Assembly: GCA_963815445.1 (NCBI GenBank)
Contig: CAWFGV010000005.1
Coordinates: 62,001 to 126,000, forward strand
Length of the DNA stretch: 64,000 nt
Reading direction: 5' to 3'
From: JANLYC01 sp963815445
GTDB lineage: Bacteria; Actinomycetota; Actinomycetes; Propionibacteriales; Nocardioidaceae
Below the pieces are notes generated by a model. The model saw only the letters and a list, made by a program, of their open reading frames with translations. It was not told the origin of the DNA and ran no database searches. Made by a program: the position numbers and the translations under genes. Shown here piece by piece: positions 24,583 through 31,831 of this stretch. Each line of letters begins with the position of its first letter. Position 1 is the first letter of the stretch.

Positions 24583-25455
24583 ATGACGAACTCCCTGCCC
24601 GGAAACGGCCGCGAGCACCGCCGCGGACCGGTGATCACCCGACGGCATCAGGTGTTGTCATCGACGACCGACCAGCACCTCCTGGACTCTCGTGGTCCGA
24701 GCGACTGGGTCCACACCGACCCGTGGCGGGTGCTCCGCATCCAGGCGGAGTTCGTCGAAGGATTCGGAGCGCTTGCCGAGCTCGGACCCGCCATCTCGGT
24801 GTTCGGGTCGGCTCGGACGAAGCCGGAGGATCCGGAGTACGCGACGGGGATGGCCCTGGCCCGCGCGCTGGTGAACGCGGGCTTCGCCGTCATCACCGGC
24901 GGTGGACCCGGTTCGATGGAGGCGGCCAACCGCGGTGCGTCCGAGGCCGGTGGCGTGTCGGTGGGGCTTGGCATCGAGCTGCCGTTCGAGTCCGGGCTCA
25001 ACGGCTGGGCCGACATCGGGATCAACTTCCGGTACTTCTTCGCCCGCAAGACGATGTTCGTCAAGTACGCGCAGGGCTTCATCGCGTTGCCCGGTGGCTT
25101 CGGGACGTTCGACGAGGTGTTCGAGGCCGTGACGCTCGTCCAGACGCAGAAAGTGACGTCTTTCCCGATCGTGCTCGTGGGAAGCGAATACTGGGGCGGC
25201 CTCGTGGACTGGATCCGCGCCGTGGTGCTCGGCGGCGGGAAAGTCGGCGAGAAGGACGTCGCGCTCCTGCACGTCACCGACGACGTGGATGAGGCGGTCG
25301 CGATCATGGTCGAGGCCCGCCGCGAACGTGCCGCTGCCCTGACGGCCGCTCAGCACAGCGAGCCTGACGAGCCAGGTACGCCGGGCGAAGGCGCAGCCGG
25401 CCAGCCAGGTACGGAGCCCGGCCCCCACGACATCACCCCCCACCGCCCCGACTGA
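24583..25455 (+). CDS. TIGR00730 / LOG-family Rossmann-fold protein
   Basis: 290 residues. AISVFGSARTKPEDPEYATG begins a Rossmann-like domain; VITGGGPGSMEAANRGA and the signature PGGFGTFDEVFE mark the LOG/lysine-decarboxylase-like family, whose members hydrolyse nucleoside 5'-monophosphates to free base and ribose phosphate (cytokinin-activating in some organisms). The last 40 residues are Pro/Glu/Gly-rich and variable. It sits after dapE as Rv1205 does relative to Rv1202 in M. tuberculosis. The 22-bp repeat array starts ten bases after its stop codon. Confidence 0.88.
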   Translation: MTNSLPGNGREHRRGPVITRRHQVLSSTTDQHLLDSRGPSDWVHTDPWRVLRIQAEFVEGFGALAELGPAISVFGSARTKPEDPEYATGMALARALVNAGFAVITGGGPGSMEAANRGASEAGGVSVGLGIELPFESGLNGWADIGINFRYFFARKTMFVKYAQGFIALPGGFGTFDEVFEAVTLVQTQKVTSFPIVLVGSEYWGGLVDWIRAVVLGGGKVGEKDVALLHVTDDVDEAVAIMVEARRERAAALTAAQHSEPDEPGTPGEGAAGQPGTEPGPHDITPHRPD

Positions 25456-25464
25456 TCGCTTTCG

Positions 25465-25552
25465 TTGAACCGTGAGTTGTGGCTCCTTGAACCGTGAGTT
25501 GTGGCTCCTCGAGCCGTGAGTTGTGGCTCCTCGAGCCGTGAGTTGTGGCTCT
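25465..25552 (+). repeat. Left array: four direct 22-bp repeats
   Basis: Four head-to-tail copies with no spacer (25465-25486, 25487-25508, 25509-25530, 25531-25552) sharing the core CCGTGAGTTGTGGCTC. Differences are confined to the first five bases (TTGAA or TCGAG) and the last base. The array is the mirror image of the one at 26122-26209 on the other side of ybaK. The junctions GGCTCCTCGAGCC can form small hairpins. Confidence 0.97.
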
Positions 25553-25586
25553 ACGGCGGGGGAAGGCTCGGTGCGAAGATGAGTCC

Positions 25587-26099
25587 GTGTCAAAAGGCAA
25601 GCGGTCACACGCGGCGGCGGCCACGCCTGGGGTAGCTCGCTTGCGCGAGGCGGGAGTCGAGTACGTCGTTCGCAGTTATCCGCATGACGAGGCCGTCAGC
25701 GGCGAACTCGGCTATGGCGTCGAAGCGGCACGCGCGTTAGGGGTGGAGGCTGATCGAGTCTTCAAGACCCTTATGGTCGTGGCGGGTAGGCGACACGTGC
25801 TTGGCGTCATACCCGTGTCCCGAAACCTGGATCTGAAGGCGACTGCGCGGGCGCTCGGGGAGAAGCAGGTGGCACTGGCGCCTGCGGCGGTCGCGGAGCG
25901 CGTGAGCGGATCGGTCGTGGGCGGCATCTCGCCGCTGGGTGGGCGTACGCCGCTGGTCGTGATCCTCGACGAAACCGCAGCCGCGTACGACACCATCCTC
26001 GTCTCGGCCGGAAAGCGCGGCGTCGACGTGGAGCTGGCGCCGGCGGATCTCCTTCGTGTCACCGGTGGCCGGATGGCGCCCATCGCCCGTCGACCCTGA
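25587..26099 (+). CDS. ybaK: YbaK/EbsC-family aminoacyl-tRNA deacylase (Cys-tRNA(Pro) type)
   Basis: 170 residues. The YbaK/ProX-like editing fold is recognisable from YGVEAARALGVEADRVFKTLMV (the lysine of the KTL block is the key active-site residue), then SRNLDLKATARALGEKQVALA and SVVGGISPLGG. The family hydrolyses mischarged Cys-tRNA(Pro) in trans. GTG 25587 starts the conserved part; no good Shine-Dalgarno is seen. The gene is bracketed by four direct and four inverted copies of a 22-bp repeat, and it interrupts the dapE-LOG-folP order conserved in mycobacteria. Confidence 0.88.
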   Translation: MSKGKRSHAAAATPGVARLREAGVEYVVRSYPHDEAVSGELGYGVEAARALGVEADRVFKTLMVVAGRRHVLGVIPVSRNLDLKATARALGEKQVALAPAAVAERVSGSVVGGISPLGGRTPLVVILDETAAAYDTILVSAGKRGVDVELAPADLLRVTGGRMAPIARRP

Positions 26100-26121
26100 G
26101 GCGTCTCGAGTGTCCCGCGTG

Positions 26122-26209
26122 GGAGCCACAACTCACGGTTCGAGGAGCCACAACTCACGGTTCGAGGAGCCACAACTCACGGTTCGAGGGACCACAACTC
26201 ACGGTTCAA
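26122..26209 (-). repeat. Right array: four 22-bp repeats in inverted orientation
   Basis: Four contiguous copies (26122-26143, 26144-26165, 26166-26187, 26188-26209) of the reverse complement of the left-array unit. The outermost copies also match beyond the repeat: CTTTCGTTGAACC at the left edge pairs with GGTTCAACGAGAG at the right edge with one mismatch. It lies between the convergent ybaK and folP genes. Confidence 0.97.
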
Positions 26210-26217
26210 CGAGAGGG

Positions 26218-27075
26218 TCAGGCCAGGCCGCGGGTGGTGCGGGCGGGAGGTCGGAGCCCGCGGATCGAGTTGACCATGTCGAGCACTTGTCGGGTCTCGG
26301 CGACCTGGTGAGCCCGGAAGACCCGCGCTCCGTGCCAGGCCGAGATCGCCGTGGCGGCCAAGGTGCCGCTGAGGCGCTGGTCGGTCGGCAGGTCGAGCGT
26401 CTCGCCCACGAAGTCCTTGTTGGACAGCGCCACCAGCACGGGCCAGCCGGTCGCGACCAGCTCGTCGAGTCGGCGAGTCAACTCCAGCGAGTGTCGCGTG
26501 TTCTTGCCGAAGTCGTGCGTCGGGTCGATCAGGATCCGGTCACGCGCGACGCCGAGACCCGCGGCACGATCCGCCAGCCGTGTCACGGTGGTGATGACGT
26601 CGGCGACGACATCGTCATACGCCACCCGGTGCGGGTCGGTTCGTGGTCCGAGCCCGCCGCTGTGGCTGCACACCAGCCCGACATCGAACTCCGCGGCCAC
26701 CTCCGCCACCTCGCGGTCCGCCCCCGCCCACGTGTCGTTGAGCAGGTCGGCTCCTCGATGGCACAGCTCACGGGCCACCGGCGCCCGCCAGGTGTCGACG
26801 CTGATCACCAGCTCCGGGTATGCCGATCGGACGGCGGCCACGAGCGACGCGGTACGGCGCAGCTCCTCGGCCACGTCCACGTCGTCGCCATACCCCGCCT
26901 TGACGCCGCCGATGTCGACGATGTCGGCGCCTTCATCGACCACCCGGCCGATCCTGTCGAGCGCAGCGGCCTCGTCGAAGGTCGCGCCGCTGTCGTAGAA
27001 GGAGTCCGGCGTCCGGTTGACGATCGCCATCACGGCGAGATCGGTCTCGCCGAAGTCACGACGTCCCAGCTGCAT
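26218..27075 (-). CDS. folP: Dihydropteroate synthase family protein (FolP2-like)
   Basis: 285 residues, a TIM-barrel pterin-binding protein. MAIVNRTPDSFYDSGATF is the pterin/pyrophosphate loop, DIGGVKAGYG and ISVDTWR follow, and the DPTHDFGK segment matches the late barrel strand. Its position between the LOG gene and tag resembles mycobacterial FolP2 (Rv1207), a paralogue without proven DHPS activity; several residues differ from the canonical NVTPDSFSDGG loop, so true folate function is uncertain. The ATG has GAGGAG nine bases upstream. Divergent from the DivIVA-like gene. Confidence 0.8.
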   Translation of the reverse strand: MQLGRRDFGETDLAVMAIVNRTPDSFYDSGATFDEAAALDRIGRVVDEGADIVDIGGVKAGYGDDVDVAEELRRTASLVAAVRSAYPELVISVDTWRAPVARELCHRGADLLNDTWAGADREVAEVAAEFDVGLVCSHSGGLGPRTDPHRVAYDDVVADVITTVTRLADRAAGLGVARDRILIDPTHDFGKNTRHSLELTRRLDELVATGWPVLVALSNKDFVGETLDLPTDQRLSGTLAATAISAWHGARVFRAHQVAETRQVLDMVNSIRGLRPPARTTRGLA

Positions 27076-27157
27076 GTCCCCGCGGCTCCTCACCCGTTGT
27101 CTGTGTCTTTCGGCCCGTGACGGGTCTTCCTTGCTCAAGCGTGGCACGATCGGTGCC

Positions 27158-27532
27158 GTGATCTGGTTGTGGGTACTCGTCCTCGTCATCGTGATCGGTG
27201 CGGTCGCGGTGCTGGCGTCGCGTCGTGACCAGCCGATGTCCGAGGCGTCCGAGGACCGACCCGACCGCGCCGTTCCCACCGGCCGCGCCCTGACGTCCGA
27301 CGATCTGGACGCGGTTCGCTTCACCACCGCATTGCGCGGCTATCGGATGGACGAAGTGGACGCACTCATCGACCAGGTCCGCGCAGACCTCCTGGCCCGC
27401 GAGGCCGAGCCGCGGACGACGGCCGAGCCCGGCCGTATTGTGCCCGTCGAGTACCGCCGCGCCAGCGACCCGGTCACGACCGACGGCCCCGCCGACGAGC
27501 ACACACCGCGCCACCAGGCCACCGAGCCGTGA
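27158..27532 (+). CDS. DivIVA-domain membrane protein (Rv1209-like)
   Basis: 124 residues: one N-terminal transmembrane helix (VIWLWVLVLVIVIGAVAVL), a linker, then the DivIVA-type segment VRFTTALRGYRMDEVDALIDQVR at about residues 50-72, followed by a disordered acidic tail. This short architecture corresponds to Rv1209 in mycobacteria; a link to cell-pole or cell-wall machinery is likely but not proven. GTG start at 27158. Its stop overlaps the tag GTG by four bases. Confidence 0.75.
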   Translation: MIWLWVLVLVIVIGAVAVLASRRDQPMSEASEDRPDRAVPTGRALTSDDLDAVRFTTALRGYRMDEVDALIDQVRADLLAREAEPRTTAEPGRIVPVEYRRASDPVTTDGPADEHTPRHQATEP

Positions 27533-28113
27533 CGACCAGCGGCTCGACGGAAGGGGCCGACGGTCGCCTGCGCTGCGCGTGGGGCGTCTCTGCTCCTGAG
27601 TATGTCGGCTACCACGACGACGAGTGGGGGCGGCCGATCCGCGACGACAACGGGCTCTTCGAGAGGCTGACGCTCGAGGGCTTCCAGTCGGGGCTGTCCT
27701 GGCTCACGATCCTCCGCAAGCGCGACAACTTCCGCAAGGCGTTCGCCGACTTCGACATCGAGGCGGTCGCGTCGTACGACGCCGACGACCGTGCCCGGCT
27801 GCTCGCCGACCCCGGCATCGTCAGGCACGGCGGCAAGATCGACGCCGCGCTCAACAACGCCCGCGCGGCCGTAGCCCTGGACCAGTCACTGACGGAGCTG
27901 ATCTGGAGCTTCGCCCCCGACGCCGGCCCTGCCCCCGCGACACTTGCCGACGTGCCGGCGCAGACCGACGAGTCTCGAGCCCTCGCACGGGAGCTCAAGC
28001 GCCGTGGCTTCCGCTTCGTCGGCCCGACCACGGCGTACGCCCTGATGCAGGCCGCCGGCCTGGTCAACGACCACCTGGTCGACTGCTGGGCCCGCGAGAG
28101 GATCCGCACATGA
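27529..28113 (+). CDS. tag: DNA-3-methyladenine glycosylase I
   Basis: 194 residues. RCAWG, YHDDEWGRP and LFERLTLEGFQSGLSWLTIL are diagnostic for the Tag family, and the zinc ligands (Cys in RCAW, His in YHDD, His and Cys in HLVDCW) are present. The enzyme removes 3-methyladenine from alkylated DNA. GTG start overlaps the preceding gene, and the stop overlaps the next ATG by four bases, so these three genes form a coupled operon. Confidence 0.95.
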   Translation: MTTSGSTEGADGRLRCAWGVSAPEYVGYHDDEWGRPIRDDNGLFERLTLEGFQSGLSWLTILRKRDNFRKAFADFDIEAVASYDADDRARLLADPGIVRHGGKIDAALNNARAAVALDQSLTELIWSFAPDAGPAPATLADVPAQTDESRALARELKRRGFRFVGPTTAYALMQAAGLVNDHLVDCWARERIRT

Positions 28114-28949
28114 CCGGACCGGTCCGTCGATCACGCAGCCGTGCCGCAGCGCGGCTGGTTCTCGCCTGCGCCGTCGCCAGCCTCCTTGGCATCGGGATGG
28201 GAGCGTCGTCCGCCGACGCCCACCACCGCACGGCACCGCGAGCCGCCGCCCGCGCAACGATCGCCGCGGCCGCAACGGCCGCCCGAGCACAGGTCGCCGA
28301 CACTGTGCTGTCGACGCGCACGATCGGACGGTCGGTACGCCGTCATGCGATCCGCGCGTACGAGATGGGCAGCCGAAACGCCGCCAAGACGGTCGTCGTC
28401 ATCGGCGCCATGCACGGCAACGAGACCGAGGGCGCCACGGTCATCAGCGCGATGATGGCAGGCAAGCCCATCAAGGGTGTGCACATCTGGGCGGTACGCC
28501 GTGACAATCCCGATGGAGTCCTGGCCGACCACCGCCGTAACGCGCACGGCGTCGACCTCAACCGCAACTTCCCGACGAAGTGGAAGAAGCTGACGGGCAA
28601 CTACTACTCCGGGCCGCGTCCGGCATCTGAGCCGGAGACGCGGGCGCTGATGCGGTTCCTCAACCGGGTCGACCCGGCGTACGTCGTGACCATGCACTCG
28701 CCGCTGCACGGCATCGACGTGTACGACTCGAAAGACCGGCACTTCGCCCGCCGCGTCGCACGCAACATGCGGCTCCCCGAGCGGTCGTTCGACTGCGGCG
28801 GTGTCTGTCACGGCACCTTGACTCAGTGGTTCAACCGGCACCACGACGGCGCCTGCGTCACGATCGAGTTCGGCGACAACCCGTCCGCGCGCTACCTGCG
28901 CGTAGGCGCACCCCGCGGCCTGATGCGGGCTATCGGGGGTCACTACTGA
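28110..28949 (+). CDS. Secreted M14-type zinc carboxypeptidase
   Basis: 279 residues. A signal peptide (RLVLACAVASLLGIGMGASS, cleaved after ADA) precedes an Ala-rich linker and an M14 catalytic domain. Zinc and catalytic residues are visible: His102 and Glu105 in MHGNETEG, His196 in MHSPLH, Glu253 in TIEFGD; Asn151-Arg152 in DLNRNFP bind substrate carboxylate. Related proteins (MpaA-like, DUF2817) trim peptidoglycan peptides. Coupled to tag by a four-base overlap; a hairpin follows the stop codon. Confidence 0.85.
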   Translation: MTGPVRRSRSRAAARLVLACAVASLLGIGMGASSADAHHRTAPRAAARATIAAAATAARAQVADTVLSTRTIGRSVRRHAIRAYEMGSRNAAKTVVVIGAMHGNETEGATVISAMMAGKPIKGVHIWAVRRDNPDGVLADHRRNAHGVDLNRNFPTKWKKLTGNYYSGPRPASEPETRALMRFLNRVDPAYVVTMHSPLHGIDVYDSKDRHFARRVARNMRLPERSFDCGGVCHGTLTQWFNRHHDGACVTIEFGDNPSARYLRVGAPRGLMRAIGGHY

Positions 28950-28951
28950 CG

Positions 28952-28993
28952 CCGGCAGGTCTCCGTACGCGCTGACGGGCCGCCGCCTGCCGG
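28952..28993. terminator. Possible bidirectional hairpin between convergent cell-wall genes
   Basis: CCGGCAGG at 28952-28959 pairs with CCTGCCGG at 28986-28993 across a 26-base loop. It fills the space between the M14 peptidase and L,D-transpeptidase stop codons. No T-run follows, so intrinsic termination is only suggested. Confidence 0.35.
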
Positions 28994-28994
28994 A

Positions 28995-29780
28995 TCAGAG
29001 ACCCACCACGTAGTCGTACGGGCCCATCACGATCTGGGGGTGTGCCCCGGGTCGCAGCCACCGAACCAACCAACGCATCTGCGGGCGTGCCACCGCCACG
29101 CAGCCCGCCGTGGAACCATCACCGCGCACGTGCAGGAAGATCCCGCCACCCCGGCTCGTGTCGGCGCGCTGGTCGGCGACCCACTGACCTCTCCGGTGGG
29201 AGTAGCGGATGTGGCTCGGCAGGTTGAAGCCGATGACCACCCCGTACGAGTACTGGTCACCGTAGTTCCACAGCTGCTCGGCCTTGTTGGCACGCCAACG
29301 GGTGCCCTTGACCTTGTGCCACTGCCAGACGTTGTACGTCGCCGGGTCGCGCGGCTCGTACGGCCACCAGTCGTTTCGGTCGAACTTCCGGTAGCCGAGG
29401 CGAGCACCCGGGTCGGCCAGTCGGCCGAAGGCGTAGGGAAGCCGGAACCGTCCGGCCGGTGTCGTTCCGGTGGCCTGAACGCGTTCCGTCGCCTTGACCC
29501 ATCCGTTGTACCCGACGACGGCGCGGACGGGACCATGTGCGAGGCGCCAGCTTCCGTCGGCACGGCGTTGCCAGGCCCGGAGTGTCGCGGTCGACGTCTG
29601 CCAGTTCGGCGAGGTCACCGTGATCATCTGGTGCACCCCCGGCCGGGCACCGATGCGGTCCGGGAGAGGGCGCCCTCTTCCAGCGGAGGTCGAGACGTTC
29701 GACCCCGAGCAGACGAGGCCGGCGGTCAGCAGCGTGCACAGCAGAGTCGCCCTGGCGGCGTACCGGCGTGGCGGTCTCAT
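28995..29780 (-). CDS. L,D-transpeptidase (YkuD) family secreted protein
   Basis: 261 residues. A signal peptide (ATLLCTLLTAGLVCSGS; the Cys may be a lipobox) is followed by a YkuD-like catalytic region with GIFLHVRGDGSTAGCVAV, in which the His and Cys match the HxH...SxGC pattern of L,D-transpeptidases that make 3-3 crosslinks or attach proteins. The SHG of the canonical motif is STAG here. ATG 29780 is taken as start; a GTG at 29813 would leave only one base after the upstream gene. Convergent with the M14 peptidase, which acts on related material. Confidence 0.82.
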   Translation of the reverse strand: MRPPRRYAARATLLCTLLTAGLVCSGSNVSTSAGRGRPLPDRIGARPGVHQMITVTSPNWQTSTATLRAWQRRADGSWRLAHGPVRAVVGYNGWVKATERVQATGTTPAGRFRLPYAFGRLADPGARLGYRKFDRNDWWPYEPRDPATYNVWQWHKVKGTRWRANKAEQLWNYGDQYSYGVVIGFNLPSHIRYSHRRGQWVADQRADTSRGGGIFLHVRGDGSTAGCVAVARPQMRWLVRWLRPGAHPQIVMGPYDYVVGL

Positions 29781-29814
29781 GGTCCGTTCGTCTCGGGAGG
29801 TGCGTGGACTCACG

Positions 29815-30606
29815 TCAGTGTCCTTCGAACGTCGGTTTCTCCTTGGCCACGAACGCGTCGACGGCGTTGCGGTGGTCGGCGGACCCGCCGGTGCGTGCCA
29901 TCATCCGGCTCTCGAACGCCAGGGACTCCGGCAGCGGGTGGGTGGCCGAGTAGGCAATCGACGCCTTGACCGAGGCGTAGGCGAGCGTGGGGCCGTTGGC
30001 CAGCGTCGCGGCGAGCGTGGCAGCTTCGATGGACAGGTCGTCCGTCGGTACGACGCGGTTGACCAGCCCGAGTGCGAGCGCCTCCTGGGCGTCGACCGTG
30101 CGGGGTGTCAGCAGCAGCTCCATCGCCTTGGTCGGCCCCACGATCCGAGGCAGCGACCAGGATGCTCCCGTGTCGCAGGAGAGTCCGATCGCAGTGAATG
30201 CCGTGTTGAAGCCGGCGGTGTCCGCCGCCAGCCTCAGGTCGCAGGCGAGCGCGATCGACATCCCCGCACCGGCAGCGACGCCGTTGACCGCAGCGATGAC
30301 GGGCTTGTCCATCGTCGCCAGACCCAGCGCGATCGGCGTGAAGTGTCGGTCGACCGTGGACCAGACTTCCTCGACCGACTGGGTCGAGATGTTCGCGACG
30401 TGCTCACGCAGGTCCTGGCCGACGCAGAACGCACGACCGGTGCCGGTCAGCACCACGCAGCGGACGTCATCGTCACCGGCAGCCCGCTGGATCGCCGCGA
30501 GCAGCGCGTCCTTGGTGGCGGTGTCGAGGCTGTTCATGTCGTCGGGTCGTGCCAGGGTGATCGTCGCAACGTGGTCGGCGACGTCGTAGGTGACGGGTGC
30601 GGTCAT
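29815..30606 (-). CDS. Enoyl-CoA hydratase/isomerase family protein
   Basis: 263 residues of crotonase fold. The oxyanion-hole segments are TGTGRAFCVGQDL and AAVNGVAAGAGMSIALACD; the position of the usual catalytic Glu before the second glycine loop is not obvious, so isomerase or other crotonase chemistry is possible. It lies seven bases downstream of a PaaX-family regulator on the same strand, which points to phenylacetate or related aromatic/fatty acid degradation (PaaG/PaaF-like role), as inference only. Confidence 0.85.
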   Translation of the reverse strand: MTAPVTYDVADHVATITLARPDDMNSLDTATKDALLAAIQRAAGDDDVRCVVLTGTGRAFCVGQDLREHVANISTQSVEEVWSTVDRHFTPIALGLATMDKPVIAAVNGVAAGAGMSIALACDLRLAADTAGFNTAFTAIGLSCDTGASWSLPRIVGPTKAMELLLTPRTVDAQEALALGLVNRVVPTDDLSIEAATLAATLANGPTLAYASVKASIAYSATHPLPESLAFESRMMARTGGSADHRNAVDAFVAKEKPTFEGH

Positions 30607-30613
30607 CGCAGCC

Positions 30614-31447
30614 TCAATCTGGTGATCCGTTCGTGGAGTGGCCGTTCGGGCGCAGACACGCATCAACGTACCGCTCCGCACCCGGCAGCAGCCGCTGCGC
30701 CTCCCCGTCGAAGAAGGCGGCGGCGTCGTTCCCCGGCCAGTCCGCCGGCAGCAGCTCGCTTGGGAGCGCCGGGTCACGGAACAGGAACTTCCGCCATTCG
30801 TGGACCAGCTTGCTGCGTACGACGAAGTCATCCCGATCCTGGTCCGCATCCGTGGCTCCGGCGCCTGCGGAGACTCCGGCGGCGGTGACCAGGTCGCGCG
30901 CCTCGACCAGCCACCGGGCGTAGGCGCGGCCCAGGCCATCGAGGTCCCAGGCCTGCGCGGCCAGTCCGATGTCGTCCCCGACGTGCTCGGCCCAGAACTG
31001 CCGGGCCCGCACACCCTCGCGGTCGAGCAACGCGTCGACTTCACGCGAGGCGCGCGGGCTGATCCAGGTGTCGTCCCGCAGCGGCGCGTAGCCGAGGTAG
31101 CCCAGGCCGGTGCGGACTCGGTCGCGAGCGGCCCGCTCCTTCACGCGATCGAGGGCCAGCAGGTGCCAGCGATGCTCCCAGGGGGCGATCCCTCGCCGGT
31201 AGATCCGCGCTGCTGCCTCGGTGAGTCGACGATCGGCGCGCGAGGTGAGCCGGTATCCGGGGCCTTGGTCGAGCCGGACAGCTGCCAGCCACTCCTGTCG
31301 CACCATGCGCGAGATCGCCGTACGCACGGCCGGCGCGGCGATGTCCAGGGGAGCCAGCACGCGGACCAACCCGGCGACCGGAGCCTGTCCGCCGCGGGAG
31401 CGTAGGTGGTCGCCGTAGACGTCGAACAACGCGGATCGGGCGTTCAC
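30614..31447 (-). CDS. PaaX-family transcriptional repressor
   Basis: 277 residues. NARSALFDVYGDHLRSRGGQAPVAGLV begins the PaaX winged-helix domain and APAVRTAISRMVRQEWLAAVR is the recognition part; WEHRWHLLALDR and the C-terminal WRKFLFRDPALPSELLPADWPG are characteristic of PaaX, the phenylacetyl-CoA-responsive repressor. GTG start at 31447 (no clear Shine-Dalgarno). It probably controls its own operon with the enoyl-CoA hydratase. Confidence 0.88.
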   Translation of the reverse strand: MNARSALFDVYGDHLRSRGGQAPVAGLVRVLAPLDIAAPAVRTAISRMVRQEWLAAVRLDQGPGYRLTSRADRRLTEAAARIYRRGIAPWEHRWHLLALDRVKERAARDRVRTGLGYLGYAPLRDDTWISPRASREVDALLDREGVRARQFWAEHVGDDIGLAAQAWDLDGLGRAYARWLVEARDLVTAAGVSAGAGATDADQDRDDFVVRSKLVHEWRKFLFRDPALPSELLPADWPGNDAAAFFDGEAQRLLPGAERYVDACLRPNGHSTNGSPD

Positions 31448-31484
31448 AAGGAGGCAGTCTGCCGCACGGTTCCACGAGCGGTGC

Positions 31485-31490
31485 GATAAT
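31485..31490 (+). promoter_or_regulatory. Possible -10 box (GATAAT) for DUF3117 gene
   Basis: GATAAT about 85 bases before the DUF3117 ATG is the best -10 match in this divergent gap; no clear -35 was found. Confidence 0.3.
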
Positions 31491-31574
31491 GGTGCGAGGT
31501 AACTGATGCGCCACCGGCGTCTCGACCCGTCAGGGGTGGAGTCTCGGCGCTCACGACGAAGGGTAGGTGCGCGC

Positions 31575-31742
31575 ATGGCGGCGATGAAGCCGCGGACGGG
31601 TGACGGTCCGCTGGAAGTCACGAAGGAGGGTCGCGGCCTTGTCATGCGCGTCCCCCTCGAGGGTGGCGGCCGGCTCGTGGTCGAGCTCAATGCCGAGGAA
31701 GCCAAGGCGCTCGAGCAGGCCCTCAGCCTGGTGACCAGCTGA
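31575..31742 (+). CDS. DUF3117 family protein
   Basis: 55 residues, beginning MAAMKPRTGDGPLEVTKEGR. This short protein is among the best conserved small proteins of actinobacteria (Rv1211 in M. tuberculosis); its function is unknown. The ATG at 31575 is preferred over an upstream in-frame ATG because the protein is always this length and GAAGGGTAGG lies at a suitable distance. A strong hairpin follows the gene. Confidence 0.93.
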   Translation: MAAMKPRTGDGPLEVTKEGRGLVMRVPLEGGGRLVVELNAEEAKALEQALSLVTS

Positions 31743-31768
31743 ACCACACCCACTGAGACAGTCGTTCC

Positions 31769-31801
31769 GGACCCCGGAGGTAGCCGCTACCTCCGGGGTC
31801 C
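31769..31801 (+). terminator. Strong hairpin terminator after DUF3117 gene
   Basis: GGACCCCGGAGGTAGC is followed, after one base, by its exact complement: 16-bp arms, of which about 14 can pair around a five-base loop. No T-run follows. It sits between the DUF3117 stop and the pepA promoter. Confidence 0.75.
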
Positions 31802-31819
31802 AGCGCTGTTCGTGAGCGC

Positions 31820-31825
31820 TAGGGT
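31820..31825 (+). promoter_or_regulatory. Putative -10 box (TAGGGT) for pepA
   Basis: TAGGGT is six bases before the GTG at 31832; leaderless pattern. Confidence 0.4.
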
Positions 31826-31831
31826 GCTCGC

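Noticed and set aside
24583..25455. Lysine decarboxylase
   Set aside because: PGGFGTFDEVFE is the LOG-family motif; older lysine decarboxylase annotation of this family is not supported.
25465..26209. The repeated 22-bp units as a CRISPR array
   Set aside because: Copies are contiguous with no spacers, occur in two opposite orientations, and no cas genes are present.
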